Numbered from the stretch's first letter, positions 23,901-37,014 are shown. The stretch: DNA of 64,000 bases from Haliotis asinina (GCF_037392515.1 NC_090281.1:53980753-54044752), one strand, 5' to 3'. The notes: generated from the letters alone by a model not told the origin. Made by a program: numbers and translations.

Positions 23901-26900
23901 CATATCTAGACGCCAGTTTCGCCTTCTCCTCCAGTTCAAGAAGTAACTGCTGAACCCTATCTTCCTCTTCATTGTCTATTAGAACCAATGGTGGTTTCCT
24001 TGTTGTTGGCTCATCATGATTTCTCAACATGGCAATCTGATTTGAAGTATCATCGGTAATCTTCCTGATTACACAACATCTGTACTTTTCCTTCAGTTCC
24101 CAGAGAACTTGTTTTGATGTTGTTGTCCCACCAGCACCTGGCTGATGCATCAGCGTGACTATATTAACCCGAAAATCCTCATCGCGGTTAGGGGTTTCAA
24201 GAGCATTTTCAACCTCCCTGATGAGTTCTTTGTGTTGATGTCTCTTTAAGACATGATTATCTCTAAACCAGAAATTCATCCACTGTACTTGTCCTCCTCT
24301 GAAGAATTTCACTTCAAGACTCCTCCGTAATCTTTCTCTGGACTGTTTGTCTGTCAGTTCTTCATTTCCTTCACATTCTTTGCTGCTGAGTATTTCCAGG
24401 TCATTCATCTCAGTAATGTTCCTTTCTTTTAAAACACAGAAGGCTCCAGAGGAAGTTGGCAGCTCACAAGTTCCTGCCTGTTTTGGATTGATAATGTTTG
24501 TGAATGTTGTATTGACATGTCTCCATGGCATCCCAAGAACACATCTGTTCTCAAGAGACTTCTTTGATACGACATGACGCCTTGTCAGTTCCTCCATCCA
24601 CAAATCGGCTATCTCCATAGATTCTGCAATAACCATCCATTGATCCTTAAACTTCAGAATAACTTCATCAGCTGCCTCCAGCAGAACTTCATAGTTCTTC
24701 GAGAAAAGAAGGATCAACAGCATGCCCCTTCCAAGTGGAATTCCTGAATGAAAGAACCTCAAAGCCTCTTTGAAACCTTCAAATCTCTTCTGTTTCCAAT
24801 CATATGGTTGCATTTCCTCTTTTGAAAGTCTACTGTAACCATTGCAAAAAATCCATGATTTTTCTGTTGACAGCTTAAGAGATTCTAGAACTTTATCTGA
24901 GTATTCCTCTGCATTTTTGTCAAAGTTATCAGTTGTATGGACTTCATAAACTTGCTTTTTTTCATTGACAGAATAGATCCCATTGGAATCACTGGTTGGA
25001 TCAAAATCAAAGATCGCCTTGGAATCAAAATACTGGATGAAAGAGAGGTTTTCTTCAATATAGCCAAGATCCATTGACGTATCTAGTGGACTTATCAGTA
25101 AAACTGGATACATTTCATCTTCTATTGTTTCACTGCCACCTGTAAACAGATTTAGAATCTTCTTTCTCAGATCTGGTGGAATATAGGAAGCTGATGACTG
25201 GATCTCCTGCTGAAGTCTCAGTTCTGTTATGCTCTTCTTTTTCTTCATGAAATCATAAATCTCTTTTTCAGAGAGTGATTTTACAGTTCCATCAGCTAAT
25301 CTGTACAACTGTTCTCTCTTGATTTTGTGTCCTGCTACAACCTTTCCCCGAACAAAGAAGGCTTCCTCCATGACAACCTTCCCAGTAGGAACAACATCAA
25401 CCTCCAACACCCAAAGAGGTCTGTCTTGTGACACAGGATTAGACACTTCAATAAACTTTGCTGAGCGAACTGCCTGAAATGCAATTTCCTGTTGATCTTC
25501 ATAAAATGCCTCTCCAATCAGTTGCCTGATGGTGTCTTCACACTTTTCTCTGTCAAGATGAATTCCAACAACTTGTCCCTGACAAGGCTCAGTAGGCAAT
25601 GGAATGATGCCAACATAAAGTGTCCCATTGGTTCGGTCATTCATGCAAGCAGATGCAAATATCACTGCCTCTTTGGCAATCCTTCTGTACACATTCTTCT
25701 CACCATTGTCAAGTTGCAGGAACTTCTTCACAGGGTTGATCATGTTCTCTCTGGAGTAGCCAGATATTTCCATTAATCTTCCCCTAGTGTATCGATCTGT
25801 CGGAGATACAGCTGAGTCAAACCGTCTGAAGTGCTCTTTGTAAACAGGTGCAGCAATGGATCCTACTGACATGTTACCCATTTGAGGTAGACTCGGAGCT
25901 GCATCAACTCTCATTTCTCCTTGATCCTTCTCATTATCTGATACTGATTGTCGTATAACCTTCAGCTTTGGAAGTTCAGTCGTTTGTTCTTTTATCTCCT
26001 TAATTTTTAACATTAGTTTACGTCTCTTCCCAAAGGAGAGTTCCTTACTGGAGAATTCCTGTTTGAAATCTTCTTCTTTCATTGTCAAAAACACAACTCC
26101 ATCAATCTCTAAGTCTCTGAATTTTGCTACAAAATCTTCATCAAGATCAAGGCTCCTAAAACTTGGTTTCAGATAGGTTATCAGTTCATCAACTGTCAGT
26201 GACTCTATATCCTTGAGGTGACTTGGAGGGTCTGAAATGAAACCAAATAACATTTAGTACCTGAAAACAATGCTGAAGAGAGCGAGTTGGAGTCTGAGTT
26301 GGTCCTCATAATTAATTCACACATGGCATAGCCATGTAACTGAATGTGTACACCTTTTTTAACAGAATTGGTCATAACACAGCATGTCAGAGTAATATGA
26401 TAAAAATGATGCAGTTTTAGAAAATTACTTTAATAGTGAAGTTCACAAAGCAGAGGACACTCTTCTCCGTGAATAACACCACATTATGTAGACTTATATA
26501 AAAATGCTTTTCTCAAATCAAACTCTTGCCCCAGGAACACTCATCAAAACTGACAACTGACCCCTAAGAAATTACACTTTATGAGCTGAGAAGTTTATGA
26601 TGTTAATTTGTCATGGTTTTACCATTACTGCTACCTGGTGATTGTACTCCAGCACCATAGTCTTCACCACTACCTAGGCTAGCAGCTGCAGGAACTGTAG
26701 TAGCTGGCACCTCAGGTGATGAAGGTACCTCAGGAACTATTGGCTTATCTTCTTTTGTGCCAAGGTTAGAAAATGTTGGACTACCTGATTCAAGGAAATG
26801 AATGGACTAGAAGTCTCCCCCAGAAGTTAACTACAAGAAGACCTCATCAAACTCAAATGACACAACCTCAAGTAGTGTTTTCAACATGTGTCTAATGTGT

Positions 26901-28219
26901 TCAGCTATTAATTTTAACATTTCGGGATGTGAGCTTCATAAATACCTCAGATAACACCTTTCTTGAAATAGTGTCTCCTTGATTTTGGCACTATAAAAGA
27001 AGCAGATCCAGCTCTATGTACCATGTGTGAATCCCATTTCTGAAGTCTCCCACCATGATACTGCTAGAATGTTGCTGAAAGTGCAGCAAAACCATACTTA
27101 CTCAATCAGGACATACAAAGCAGTACAAACAACAAATATGTAAAATTTCCAACAAATCTATTAGATTGATAAGGATACACTTTTTTCTTCTTGCCTGGTG
27201 TAAAGATAACCCCAGAGAAGACCTCGATAACAAAGTTTTTCAGTTTCTCATCCTTCCAGTCAAAGTTGATGCCTCTCCCTCTGAGTACGTGAACAGCACT
27301 CCTCACTTCGGGCAAGGTGCAGCTTTTGCCTGCCTCATCAACAAAATTCTTCAGCAGGATCTCTCTCACCTGGCTGTTGATGTCATAGCTGGGCTCATCT
27401 TTAACAAAGATGTACAAATATGGTTTAGTTTGCAGTATTGAAATGGGCAATACAAGTGACTGATGGTTGTCAGCAATTTTATCAAGGGATGATAGTCAAC
27501 TTGGCTACAGAAGTCCAGCTTCAGCCTTGCCAAACTGAATGATGGATCGCTTGTAACGCCTCCACTAGTTATTGCAAATAATGTCCCTTCTATGTAAATT
27601 AGTCAGAAATAACATATCACAACATATTGGGGTGCACATCTATAAAGACATTTCACAGACAAGACACGATTGTAGGGATAGGAACAGGTAAAAGCTGAGC
27701 CCCATGTGCATATTGAAAACAGGTGTCATTGGTGATGACACAAGAACAAGCAGAAGTTTCATTGGTTCAGTGGATTTGCATTTCATATTGGGTAGACTAG
27801 TGGTTAAAGCGATTGCTGGTCACGCCAAAGAACCCGGGTTTGATTCCCCACATGGGCACAAAAAGCTCATTTCTGGAGTAGCATGCCCTGATACTCTCTC
27901 TCTCAGCCTTACCTGTAACATCACTAGCATCCAGCTGCGTCTCCCGCAGTCGATCATAAATGTCTTTCTGATGCTTCTTAAGAACACCAAGAAACCACTT
28001 ATAGGCTTGGGCACTTTCTGGTTTGTGCTTCAAGATACGCAGCAGTCTCTCATTCTTGTCAACATCCACTGGCTCATATCTCACCCTCTGTTCATCTTCT
28101 TCTGTCAGTACAATCTCTGGACATGACCGGAGGTCATCAAGGAGGTAGACAGCAGTCAGCACCTTCCTCAGATAATCCCAGTTCTTTTGGATCTTCGCCC
28201 AGTCTTTTCTGTCCATCAT
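20948..28219 (-). CDS. SAMD9: CARD-containing SAMD9/SAMD9L-like protein
   Basis: Five minus-strand exons join in phase: 27913-28219, 27117-27398, 26635-26784, 21454-26231 and 20948-21031. They give 1866 aa. Residues ~8-92 look like a CARD (helical, LTEEDEQRVRYEP then RLLRILKHKP). Residues 104-185 look winged-helix-like. A short Pro/Thr linker follows, then SAM (~253-329), an AlbA_2/Schlafen-type domain (~405-560), a STAND-like NTPase with P-loop QPGAGGTTTS (~942-952) and acidic VLIDNEEE (~990), TPR-like repeats (~1285-1360), an OB-like beta domain (~1720-1775) and a coiled-coil end. Vertebrate SAMD9/9L (about 1,580 aa) have this order from SAM on but no CARD. The family is a cytosolic antiviral effector that blocks translation. 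A stop at 21439 is in frame, but 'gtgagt' at 21453 and the exon at 20948 argue for splicing. The 27117 donor is the weakest junction. Confidence 0.85.
27000..27105 (+). repeat. SINE family A, 3' half, in an intron
   Basis: Contains gtgaatcccatttctgaagt and a tail ending gcaaaaccatacttactcaa. It sits opposite to the SAMD9-like gene, just past its weakest splice donor (27,117). Confidence 0.65.
27790..27895 (+). repeat. SINE family A, 5' half, beside the CARD exon
   Basis: The head tagactagtggttaaagcga and B-box-like gggtttgattccccacatgg lie in the intron immediately after the CARD exon (donor at 27,912), antisense to the gene. Confidence 0.75.
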
Positions 28220-28369
28220 GTTTGTTCACTATAGACAGAATATGTCATATAGTGTGAGTTTGAAACAATTGTTACCTTGAATAAGTCAAGTGGACTTGCT
28301 ACATACAAGTATAGCAAGCCCATTTTTGAAATTCAAAATTAGACTTAATAATGACGAGTCATAGTATTC

Positions 28370-28440
28370 TAATGGTCTGGATTGATATTCACAAAATCAA
28401 TCACTGGATTGTCAGATCTAATCTAGTTATTTTATATAGA
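28370..28440 (+). repeat. SINE family B fragment
   Basis: A short stretch around aatcactggattgtcagatc matches the middle of family B. Confidence 0.45.
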
Positions 28441-29370
28441 GATGAAGGTGCCAGATTCACTGTTCCAGCCAATTTAACACTTACCAGGTTTTTAAGTGTA
28501 GTATCTTTGTAGTTTTTAATTCCAGATAAACGTGGCTACAATCACCTGGGTCTGAAGTGATCATGGAAATCCAACTACAAGGTCCATGCAGATAGCCAAG
28601 GTACTATAAGGCCCGTGCTCTCCAGTATGGTGATCTACCTCAGAATCAGTTGTAAGCAATATATAACCTGTTTTCTAAGTTGTATTGTAATGTAAAATAT
28701 TTTAGAATCAATTACTAGTTTTGAATTTATTTATGTGATCACCTAGTTAGTTTACTGTCGTTCGTTGCCAAAGTTTTATAATTTGCCTGTATTAGTCATG
28801 ATATGGTTGAAATATTGCCAGTGTGACTTAAAATCTGACCTCACTATCTCAACCACCCACTCTTCACTGGCACTTTCACATATTAATAGTATGTACACAG
28901 TATATACAGTGCCTCATGGTTTAACAGTCATATACAATTTTGAAGAAATGGGTTTTTAAGATGCAGACGATGATACAATGTTCATTAGATCAGTTAAGGA
29001 GGAACCTGTGTTCTTAGAGAGGGATAGACTACCTGACTAAGGAGTTAGCGTAAAACCCACCACTAAAGTTGCATTTTGCGATGTCAAGGTACTAGTAAAC
29101 AAAGTATATCTTGGTTTTGCGTAAATGGTTTTAGCTTTGTGCTTGAAACCAGTGTCACTGTAGGATGCTTTACAATGTCATATGTGTCAAAATGTGACAG
29201 GTAGATCTTGATCAGGAGATAACAAATTGCTTTTACAGCATTTTCAGGAACAGAGTACTTCAGTATTGAACATGAAAGCACCATCATCGAAACAAAACAC
29301 AGCACAGTTAGAAGCAATACCAAACACCCAGAACATCAAATTACCAGACACAGCAAAACTGCTCACCCAG
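28441..29370. other. No gene recognised; one isolated SINE tail
   Basis: Nothing coding is supported. At about 28,790-28,850 a plus-strand SINE-like tail (catgatatggttgaaatatt) is present. Confidence 0.45.
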
Positions 29371-29382
29371 AATGCTGCATCA

Positions 29383-29740
29383 TGAGACACATCATCACCC
29401 ACCCACTAAACACCATAACCAGACACATCACCACCCACCCACTACACACCATAACAAGACACATCATCACCCACCCACTAAATACATAACCAGACACATC
29501 ATCACCCATCCACTAAACACCATAACAAGACACATCACTACCCACTCACTAAACACCATAACAAGACACGTCACCACCCACCCACAACACACCGTAACAA
29601 GACAAATCACCCTCCACCCACTAAACACCATAACAAGACACATCACCACCAACCCACAACACACCATAACAAGACACATCACCACCCACCCACCAAACAT
29701 CATAACAAGACACATCACCACAATGCACAACACACCATAA
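29383..29740. repeat. 35-36-bp tandem repeat, about 10 copies
   Basis: The unit runs accataacaagacacatcac then cacccacccactaaac, with scattered substitutions. It gives His/Thr-rich (+) and Val/Met-rich (-) open frames that are repeat artefacts. Confidence 0.9.
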
Positions 29741-29899
29741 TGAGTCCATACAGCAAAAGTACTTTTAGTTCTGCAAAGAGCCAGATGAAAACTTAAAACT
29801 GATTAAATCTTCTTGAAGTGGTAATAAAGTTATGTACCGATTTGATAATATGATGATTTATAGGTCCGGGCAATTTGAAGTTACCATACAGAGTATCAT

Positions 29900-30575
29900 T
29901 TCTTATCCACGTGGTCAACGTATGTGTAGGTGCATACTCATCTCATACACCACACAAGTGTCGTATTGGCTTGACCTGGGTCGTAATGATTTGACCGGAG
30001 ATTCTACCTATTTGATTGGATAACCGATGACCTCTCAGTTACATCACGTTGTAGCAGAACTATATTTCCATTCATAACAAACATGTGAATTCAGTCATTC
30101 TCCAACATACATGCGCTGTGGGTATGTAAACATTGCAAAACTTGCAGTGTCACTGTTTCGCTGTCAGTCGGACTGAGACATTATATCTGTTGAAAAACAT
30201 AAAAGCAATGTTTCCACCAGTGAAGCAACTGCAAACCAAGAAATGGGTTGCTACGGAGTAGTTTACTGTTTGGGGCTGTTCAAGGCAATGACAACTAAAA
30301 TGCATTGTGACGTTGGTTACCAAGGGAGTAGACCTTGTGACATCATTACAATGTGACATCATGCTAAAAGTGTTCTCATACCATACACAATTCTTCTGCA
30401 ACCTCTTTATGAAACTGGTTTCAGTTAGAAACCATGAAAATAAGCTATGTTGTCAATTTAATACATCTTAGACTTGGGTAATAAATAAAATATGATAAAA
30501 TAAGATCACATTGTATACGAAACTCGTGACTTTCCCTTGGTGTCTGACCTTGCTTTCGCTCTGTCAGATACCATG
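29900..30575 (+). repeat. Dispersed repeat R1, copy 1
   Basis: Shares with 41955-42585, in the same orientation, the strings ggataaccgatgacc, cataaaagcaatgtttccac and gaagcaactgcaaaccaaga. They also share gtatacgaaa-tcgtgac further on. Identity is patchy, as expected for old copies of one element. No coding frame is conserved between the copies, and I cannot name the family. Confidence 0.75.
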
Positions 30576-32270
30576 GCAAGGACACTCGTTTCGTTTCATT
30601 CTCTATCTTTGTTAACTCATTAAGCCTGAGAGCCGCTTCACTGCTAAACACCTGGAACCCCGTGCTGATTGCCCGGCCGGCTGTGACGAGACTAATTAGG
30701 GCTAATCACGCCTGATATCCCTGGCTGGTTTCTTAGATTACAGGAAACTGTCTCGTCATACGAGCAAGTCCTGATTGTTTAATTGTTTAATTGCGTTGTA
30801 AAGGTATATGTTGACAGAAAGCAGGAGTGAATACATGTCATATATGTAACGTTTTACGTAATTTTATTACATTTTCTCTTGTTGACTTTTGGTGGCGTGT
30901 GTATTTTCTTAACACGTTTGTATTCTTCGTATGTAAGACATACTTAAACAAATTGTCCCTCTCATGTCATTGTGTGAGGTTAAATTGTTCAAAACATCTA
31001 TGTCAATGGCAGTAAAGAAGAATTTACGCACATGCCTAATAATCTTCTATGAAAGAAGCGTTTTCGCTGACACGTTGCTAGTGTATACTGAATATTTTAA
31101 GGTAAGTACTAATAAGCTAGTCTGTGACTTACATGGAGCAGATTCACAGTTTGTCACTTTGGTTCATCAAGATTTAACACAGAAAATATACGTTATCACA
31201 CGAACATACATGTATGTATATTGTATAATGCTATTCCTTGCACATACATAAGACAAAGGGTCATGGGATGGGCGTCATCAAAGTTCCCGAATAGGACGTT
31301 TTGTATCTCAGCTGTTCAATACAGTGGCTGATTTCTTATCTGTGACCAATTGTATCAGGAGATACCTGTCACAGAGGAAATAACAGGTGATGGGGCATGG
31401 GCTAAATTTCTGAAGAGCACGTTCGGTCACTAGACAGCTTGGTTACAGATTGACTATTGGTTTGATCGTTGACCAATCGATATGCTGGATTTCGGTTTTA
31501 TCAACTCTAGCTATCATGAAAAAGTTTGTGTATCGTGAACATAAATAATCGTGAGGATGCCTGAAATGTACATGTAGGACTAACAAGCACTTTTCTTTAG
31601 AGCGCTCAAATTGCTACAATCAGATTATTTTTACCCCAGATAACCCAAACCAACCATTGAGTAGAGAGAGTATTTATTTGCATATACATTTTGCGCACAC
31701 TACTTGTACATCAAACATAATGGCTTGCTGAACGTTTCAATATAATCTGCACATTGTTACGAATAAATATCACAATTCAAGTACATGTATTATAGAATTA
31801 AAATAAGTTACACTATACTGACTTATTGTGATGTATACACTTGCACTTGAATCTCCCCAAATATTTATGAAGATGGGCATACTTATATTTCTTTTGAAAG
31901 CAAACGAATTTCAGAAGATTGACAATGGACTCCACAAAATGAATGAATGAATGATTTAATTTAGAATAAGGTTTTGCAACCTTGTCACCGTTAATTCAAT
32001 CAATGTGCAAACAGAGTATCTTAGTATTCCCTCCCAATGACGAGTAACAAACACTTACCTCCTGTTACAACATCTCTTAATCCCCTTTCTTGCAGACGTG
32101 TTCATTTACCTGTATAAGCCCCCGACATTGCAAGCAATTGTTATCAAAACACATTAATAGTTCTTCTGATTACCACAGAAAGTAACCTCTCTCGTAAGAA
32201 AAGCTAATTTTTTATCATTACTGCTAAAGTGAATGAAATAATAGGTACAATACGAATTTAAAATTTAAAA
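30576..32270. other. No gene recognised
   Basis: A long AT-rich stretch. The frame at 30964-31251 (95 codons) has no recognisable domain. Confidence 0.5.
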
Positions 32271-32425
32271 CCCCCAATATGCGACTCTCGCTGAATGGGA
32301 GGTGCTTTTTATCACCCCCAATATGCGGCTCTTGCTGAATAAGAGGTGCATTTTATAACCCCAAATACGCGACTCTCGCTGTGAGAAGCTAATTAATTTG
32401 ACCTGCATATGCGTCTCTCGGCCTT
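32270..32425. repeat. About 50-bp tandem repeat, 3-4 copies
   Basis: The core cccccaatatgcgactctcg ctgaat...gaggtgc appears three times, with a partial fourth (catatgcgtctctcgg). The copies are diverged. Confidence 0.75.
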
Positions 32426-33848
32426 AATGAGTTAACTTATACTCATATTTGAAATAAAATAAATTGTGTCTTATAGCATCATAGTTGGGACAAATAAAAA
32501 AAATAATGAAAGGTGTCCTCGAAAGCAGCACCCCAACAACACGATGGGTTATCTTATTCTAATCGGAATCTGCAGTTGAATATTTCACAGAACCTGTTTC
32601 CTATGTTGATGTCAAACCGCAATAAACTCAAAATATTGCGATATGGTGGAATCAAGTCTTTAAGCAAAGAATTCCAAAGTTCCATAGTGCTGGACAAAAA
32701 TGATTTTTCTTGATAATTGGTAACTCCTTCAACATTTTATCATTTGTTAAACTTTATCAATTACAGAATTCATCTGTGCAGTCCAGTTTGCATCTTTTTG
32801 AAACCAGAGCCCAAAATGTTTGTGCTCGGAATGATAATTATTTTTGCATAAACAATCTTGAACTCACTAATTGAGCATTTCCTGAAATTCGTATCAAGAT
32901 CAATACCAAATCAATGTATATCACCTTGATACAAATGTCGCTAATGTCATTAACTGATCATTTCATCAAATCAACCAAAAGGATTCAAATAATACCATAT
33001 CAGTGTACATGTGTCTCACTTTAATACAAACTTCACGAATCTCACTAACTGAGCATTTTGTTGAAACTAACTATAGTTCACCTGGACAAAGTGTTAACAA
33101 AACACCAACCATAGTCAGCCAAATTCCACTGTGTGAGAGACCGCATTTGACAGAATCTGGCTAAGTGAGAGGAAAGCGTTGCAGGTACAGTAATGTGTAG
33201 TTAAGCTTGGACAAAGAATGTCCCACGGGACCTAGTTCACTCAGCTGTGAATGGGTACCCGGAGTCATTAGGATGCCTCATTGCTGCTGCACTACACAAT
33301 ATGAAGGCATTACAAAAATTCAAATAGGGACCAGACTGTTCAGTGATTAAGATCATAAGCATTGACCTATTCATTTGGAACACAACAATTAAACAATTAC
33401 CGACACTACATCAGCCCTGGTATCTTAATCCTATCACTCAAAGATTGACAATTGGACATATTATCAACAGGAAAAAATATTAACAATCACTAACAGGAAA
33501 ATTGTGTCATCGATAATATCATACATAAACTATTGTGATGAAAAATTGTTTTGATTTACTCACAGAATACCCTGTTAGGTCATCATTCTTATGAGCTGTT
33601 TCTAAATAATGTTCATGACACTGTTTAGTTTGTAGTCCATTCAAAAAGGTATGTCACTATTTCACCAGTTATATGAAATAAGGTTTTCATCTTGATTACT
33701 GACCACTTAGATACAAAAGGTATGCATTTATGCAGCTTTCAAAATACCTGCCTGCCCGGAGGCCTGGGATGGGATATTTTCAACATGGACTGCCACATTC
33801 TCAGATCAACTGCCCAACAGTTGGGTTAAAAATGTGTATATGGGGTCC
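32426..33848. other. No gene recognised
   Basis: AT-rich. A weak minus-strand family B SINE remnant may lie at about 33,300-33,400 (gggaccagactgttcagtga). Confidence 0.45.
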
Positions 33849-34590
33849 CAGTCAAAATGGCCACACGTCAAAATGGCCGCAAATCGTCCAAGTCAAAATG
33901 GCCACAAAAAAGTCAAAATGGCCATACACTATTTTATTATTTTTTATACTTATTTGTGAAAAAAGACATAAGAAGTTATATCAGGCAAAACTTGATGTTC
34001 ACTACACATGTATTATTAAATCATTTTCAACAAATGACAAATATATATATCTATGTTCTTCAAGTACAAACAACTTTTTACTGTTTATTTTTACATGTCA
34101 TCCATGAGACCATTCTAATTCTAGTGAATCAACAAATATATATGTGCATGTTCTATATCCATGTACAGCAGTTACCAATGATTTTGTCAGTGACTACTTC
34201 TAGTCAAATAAGCTTGATTACTCCAATGGTCCAGTCTAAGCTCTATGGGGCTGAGCTTTCCTTCCTTGTAGAAGCCCCAGACTGGGTTATCCTCTAGACT
34301 CCATCAGTAGAGGTTTCCCCTTCTGTGAGCCAGTCTTGAGAAGGGTGAACTGCTCATTAACCTCAGTCTCAAAATATCAATTAGGAAAGTACCTCAATGA
34401 TAAACACCAAGTTTTGTTGTGTGATATAACTTCTTTTGTCATTTTTACACTTTGATATCAAATAATACAAATGTCATGAGCATTAAAAATAATAAAAGAA
34501 TGTATGGCCACTTTGACTTTTCTGTGTGACCATTTTGACTTTTCTGTGGGGCCATTTTGACTAGGGGTTATGGCCATTTTGACTTTTATG
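33849..34590. mobile_element. Foldback-like element with repetitive inverted ends
   Basis: The left arm (33849-33945) holds four copies of gtcaaaatggcc; the right arm (34487-34588) holds four copies of its reverse complement. The inner edges match most closely (aagtcaaaatggccatacac on the left versus an inverted near-copy on the right, then ttttattat). The ~540-bp centre is AT-rich and has no credible coding frame. Tandem subrepeats within terminal inverted repeats are typical of Foldback-type DNA elements. It is a non-autonomous copy. Confidence 0.75.
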
Positions 34591-36170
34591 TCTAAGTCAA
34601 CTACAACATAAGGAATAACAGCAGTGGAAGAACAACTTCAAGTGGGAGAATCTGTGTAGGTTCAGTAGTCACTTGGAGGATACAAGTGATAATGGTGTTA
34701 TGTAACTCGTTCTCACTGTAAGAAAAACGTTGTTCGTCCCTATATTAAAAGATATAGCCTTTTATTACTGGTCCATCTTTTGTGTGCCGCTCAAAGAAGT
34801 CTACTATAACATGCTGGCCTTAATTATCAGCCTTCATGATAAGGATGGATCAATGTCTCTGGGGATGAAAAATATAGTTTTTCACTAGAACAGGTAACTG
34901 CGGATTTTCCCAGAATTGTAAGCAACATTTGTTCATATTTATTTATAAACTCGTATTCCAGCCTTGTGCCAAGACGTCCAGTTATATGCTGGGCGAGAGA
35001 AACATGAATACCTTTACCAGATTCTAACTGATTTTGCATGTGATATGGGATGTATCTGTATTTTATATAATGGGTAAATACTCTGTCTAGACATCAGTCT
35101 CGATTTTAATGAAGCATTTCGATAAATAGCTCCTGATCCGGAAGTTGGGTTTGTTCTCACTATCTCAGATTCCGATATATGTCAAAATTAACATGTATAC
35201 TTACATATACGTTGAAATTATTCATTCCGCGCTGATACAACACGTAACATCAGCATTTTGTCATCGATAAACGCTATCTTCGCTCTGCTGCTGATCACCA
35301 TTTGTTGAAGAGAATTCCGCAACAGCGCCCCGGTTCCAACGCGTCGTCATCAGAAGAAACGGGTGTATTTTTAGCCTTCTTGTACTTTCCAACTTTCGAA
35401 TTCATTTCCAAAACAGTTGTTTCCCTTGTCATCGTTATCAGAGAGTGCGTAAAACTGGTGGCTGTGGTTTCACTGCACGAATGCATGGACACCAACATGA
35501 GAAAAAGTAAAAATATGGTACGCCAAGTGCTCTTCTAATGTTTTGCCTCTTACCTGAGTTTAGTTCCACACTCAGGTGAACAGTATAAACAGAAGATACT
35601 TCTAGGATAACATCTTTTTATTCCATTTGATTTCACTTAATTAATTGTTTGTTTTTTACGGCACCACTCACGCCAGCAAGTCTGACAAATTTATAGAGCC
35701 TAATATTAAAAGAATTTAAGTCAGTCACTATGGTTACGGGAATACAGTTTATAGAGGATATTATATGGGTGCCCATGTCACACTATTCTTACTACGCGAG
35801 TGCCTGTTGTATATACATATATATATACAACAAGTGCCTAAATGTTGGTATTTCCCGAGCGAGATATACGATGGATATACTGAGTGTCGTAAACATAGTA
35901 TGATATGGACACGAATATAATATTCTGTTTATTACCGAAGTCGTCAAATTTAGGAAAATAAACCCAAATCTTAATTCTTTCAAACACGGGCCGGTTGCCC
36001 GCCGTCGACGTACGTAGAACGCAACGTCACAGAAAAAACGCGACGTCATAACATTGTTCATGACGTCACGTCACCATTTGCCCTAGGGCGTCGCATGAAA
36101 AATATGAACCCCGATATGTTTCTCCTTTGTTTCCTTTGGTTAACTTGTTTGTTAGATTGACTGATTGCTT
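34591..36170. other. No gene recognised
   Basis: Short open frames around 35.3-35.5 kb on both strands show no resemblance. A short palindromic tatatacatatatatataca stretch lies near 35,810. Confidence 0.45.
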
Positions 36171-36174
36171 GATT

Positions 36175-36260
36175 TTTGTATTGTTAACGCTTGTTTGAAT
36201 GTTTGATGTTTAACACCGCACTCAGCAGTGACCCAGCTTTGTGTCGTACTCGTTCCAGAA
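36175..36260 (-). repeat. SINE family B fragment
   Basis: The tail tgtttaacaccgcactcagc in minus orientation, truncated after about 85 bp. Confidence 0.5.
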
Positions 36261-36274
36261 TCTATGCCTAAATG

Positions 36275-36322
36275 CAGGGCGGTGGGGTAGCTCAGTGGTG
36301 AACCCCCCTGGATGCTAGGTAC

Positions 36323-36354
<32 letters not shown>

Positions 36355-36726
36355 TTTATTTTTGGTTTCTTTTCCAGTTTTCTGTGCCTTTGTATTCAGG
36401 TTTCAGGGTTGGAAAAGAACGTTGTGCCAGAATAATACGCTCGCGTGGTGCGTACGGCTATATATAATTACACAGCAATGTAGAGAATTAGAATTTCTAT
36501 CAGTTGCTATAAATTCAAGTACAAATGCTTTTAAAAATAGACAGTGCTAAAAATTGTCCAAAACCTTTTTATGCGTTTAAAACAGTAATGTTACCCGCTT
36601 ATTATCGTCACGCCAAACCCCCAGGTTCGATTCTCCACATTGGTACACTGTGTGACGCCCATTTCTGGCGTCCCTCGCACTGATATTGCTGGAATATTGC
36701 TAAAAGCCATACTTACTCACTCACAA
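36275..36726 (+). repeat. SINE family A split by about 300 bp
   Basis: The head ggtggggtagctcagtggtg lies at 36279-36300. The rest resumes at about 36,606 with cgtcacgcc and continues through ggttcgattctccacattgg to the tail (attgctggaatattgctaaa). The intervening 300 bp begin with a (GTTTT)n tract and have no coding sense. This looks like an insertion into the SINE. Confidence 0.7.
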
Positions 36727-37014
36727 CAGCTGAATGTGTAGTTGTGTCTTTAAAGTCATATTCAATATTTCAATGCTAGTAATAGGATCCATTGTCAAAT
36801 CGACGTCATATATAAACCAATCCTCCAGGCGGACACCAAAGGAAATCTGTCATGTGACGATTCGTCACGTTTGGCATATATACTAGATATTAAATATGTT
36901 TTTCATCTGTTTCATTTTGTACAAGTCGACTCACATAGACTATGGGATAGAATAGTTCCTTGCTTTTGATAAAATATCAAAACAGTGACGGTGTATGTCC
37001 ATTTATTGTATTGT

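Noticed and set aside
29372-29740. 122-codon His/Thr-rich frame and its minus counterpart
   Set aside because: Produced by the 36-bp tandem repeat; no domain or start context.
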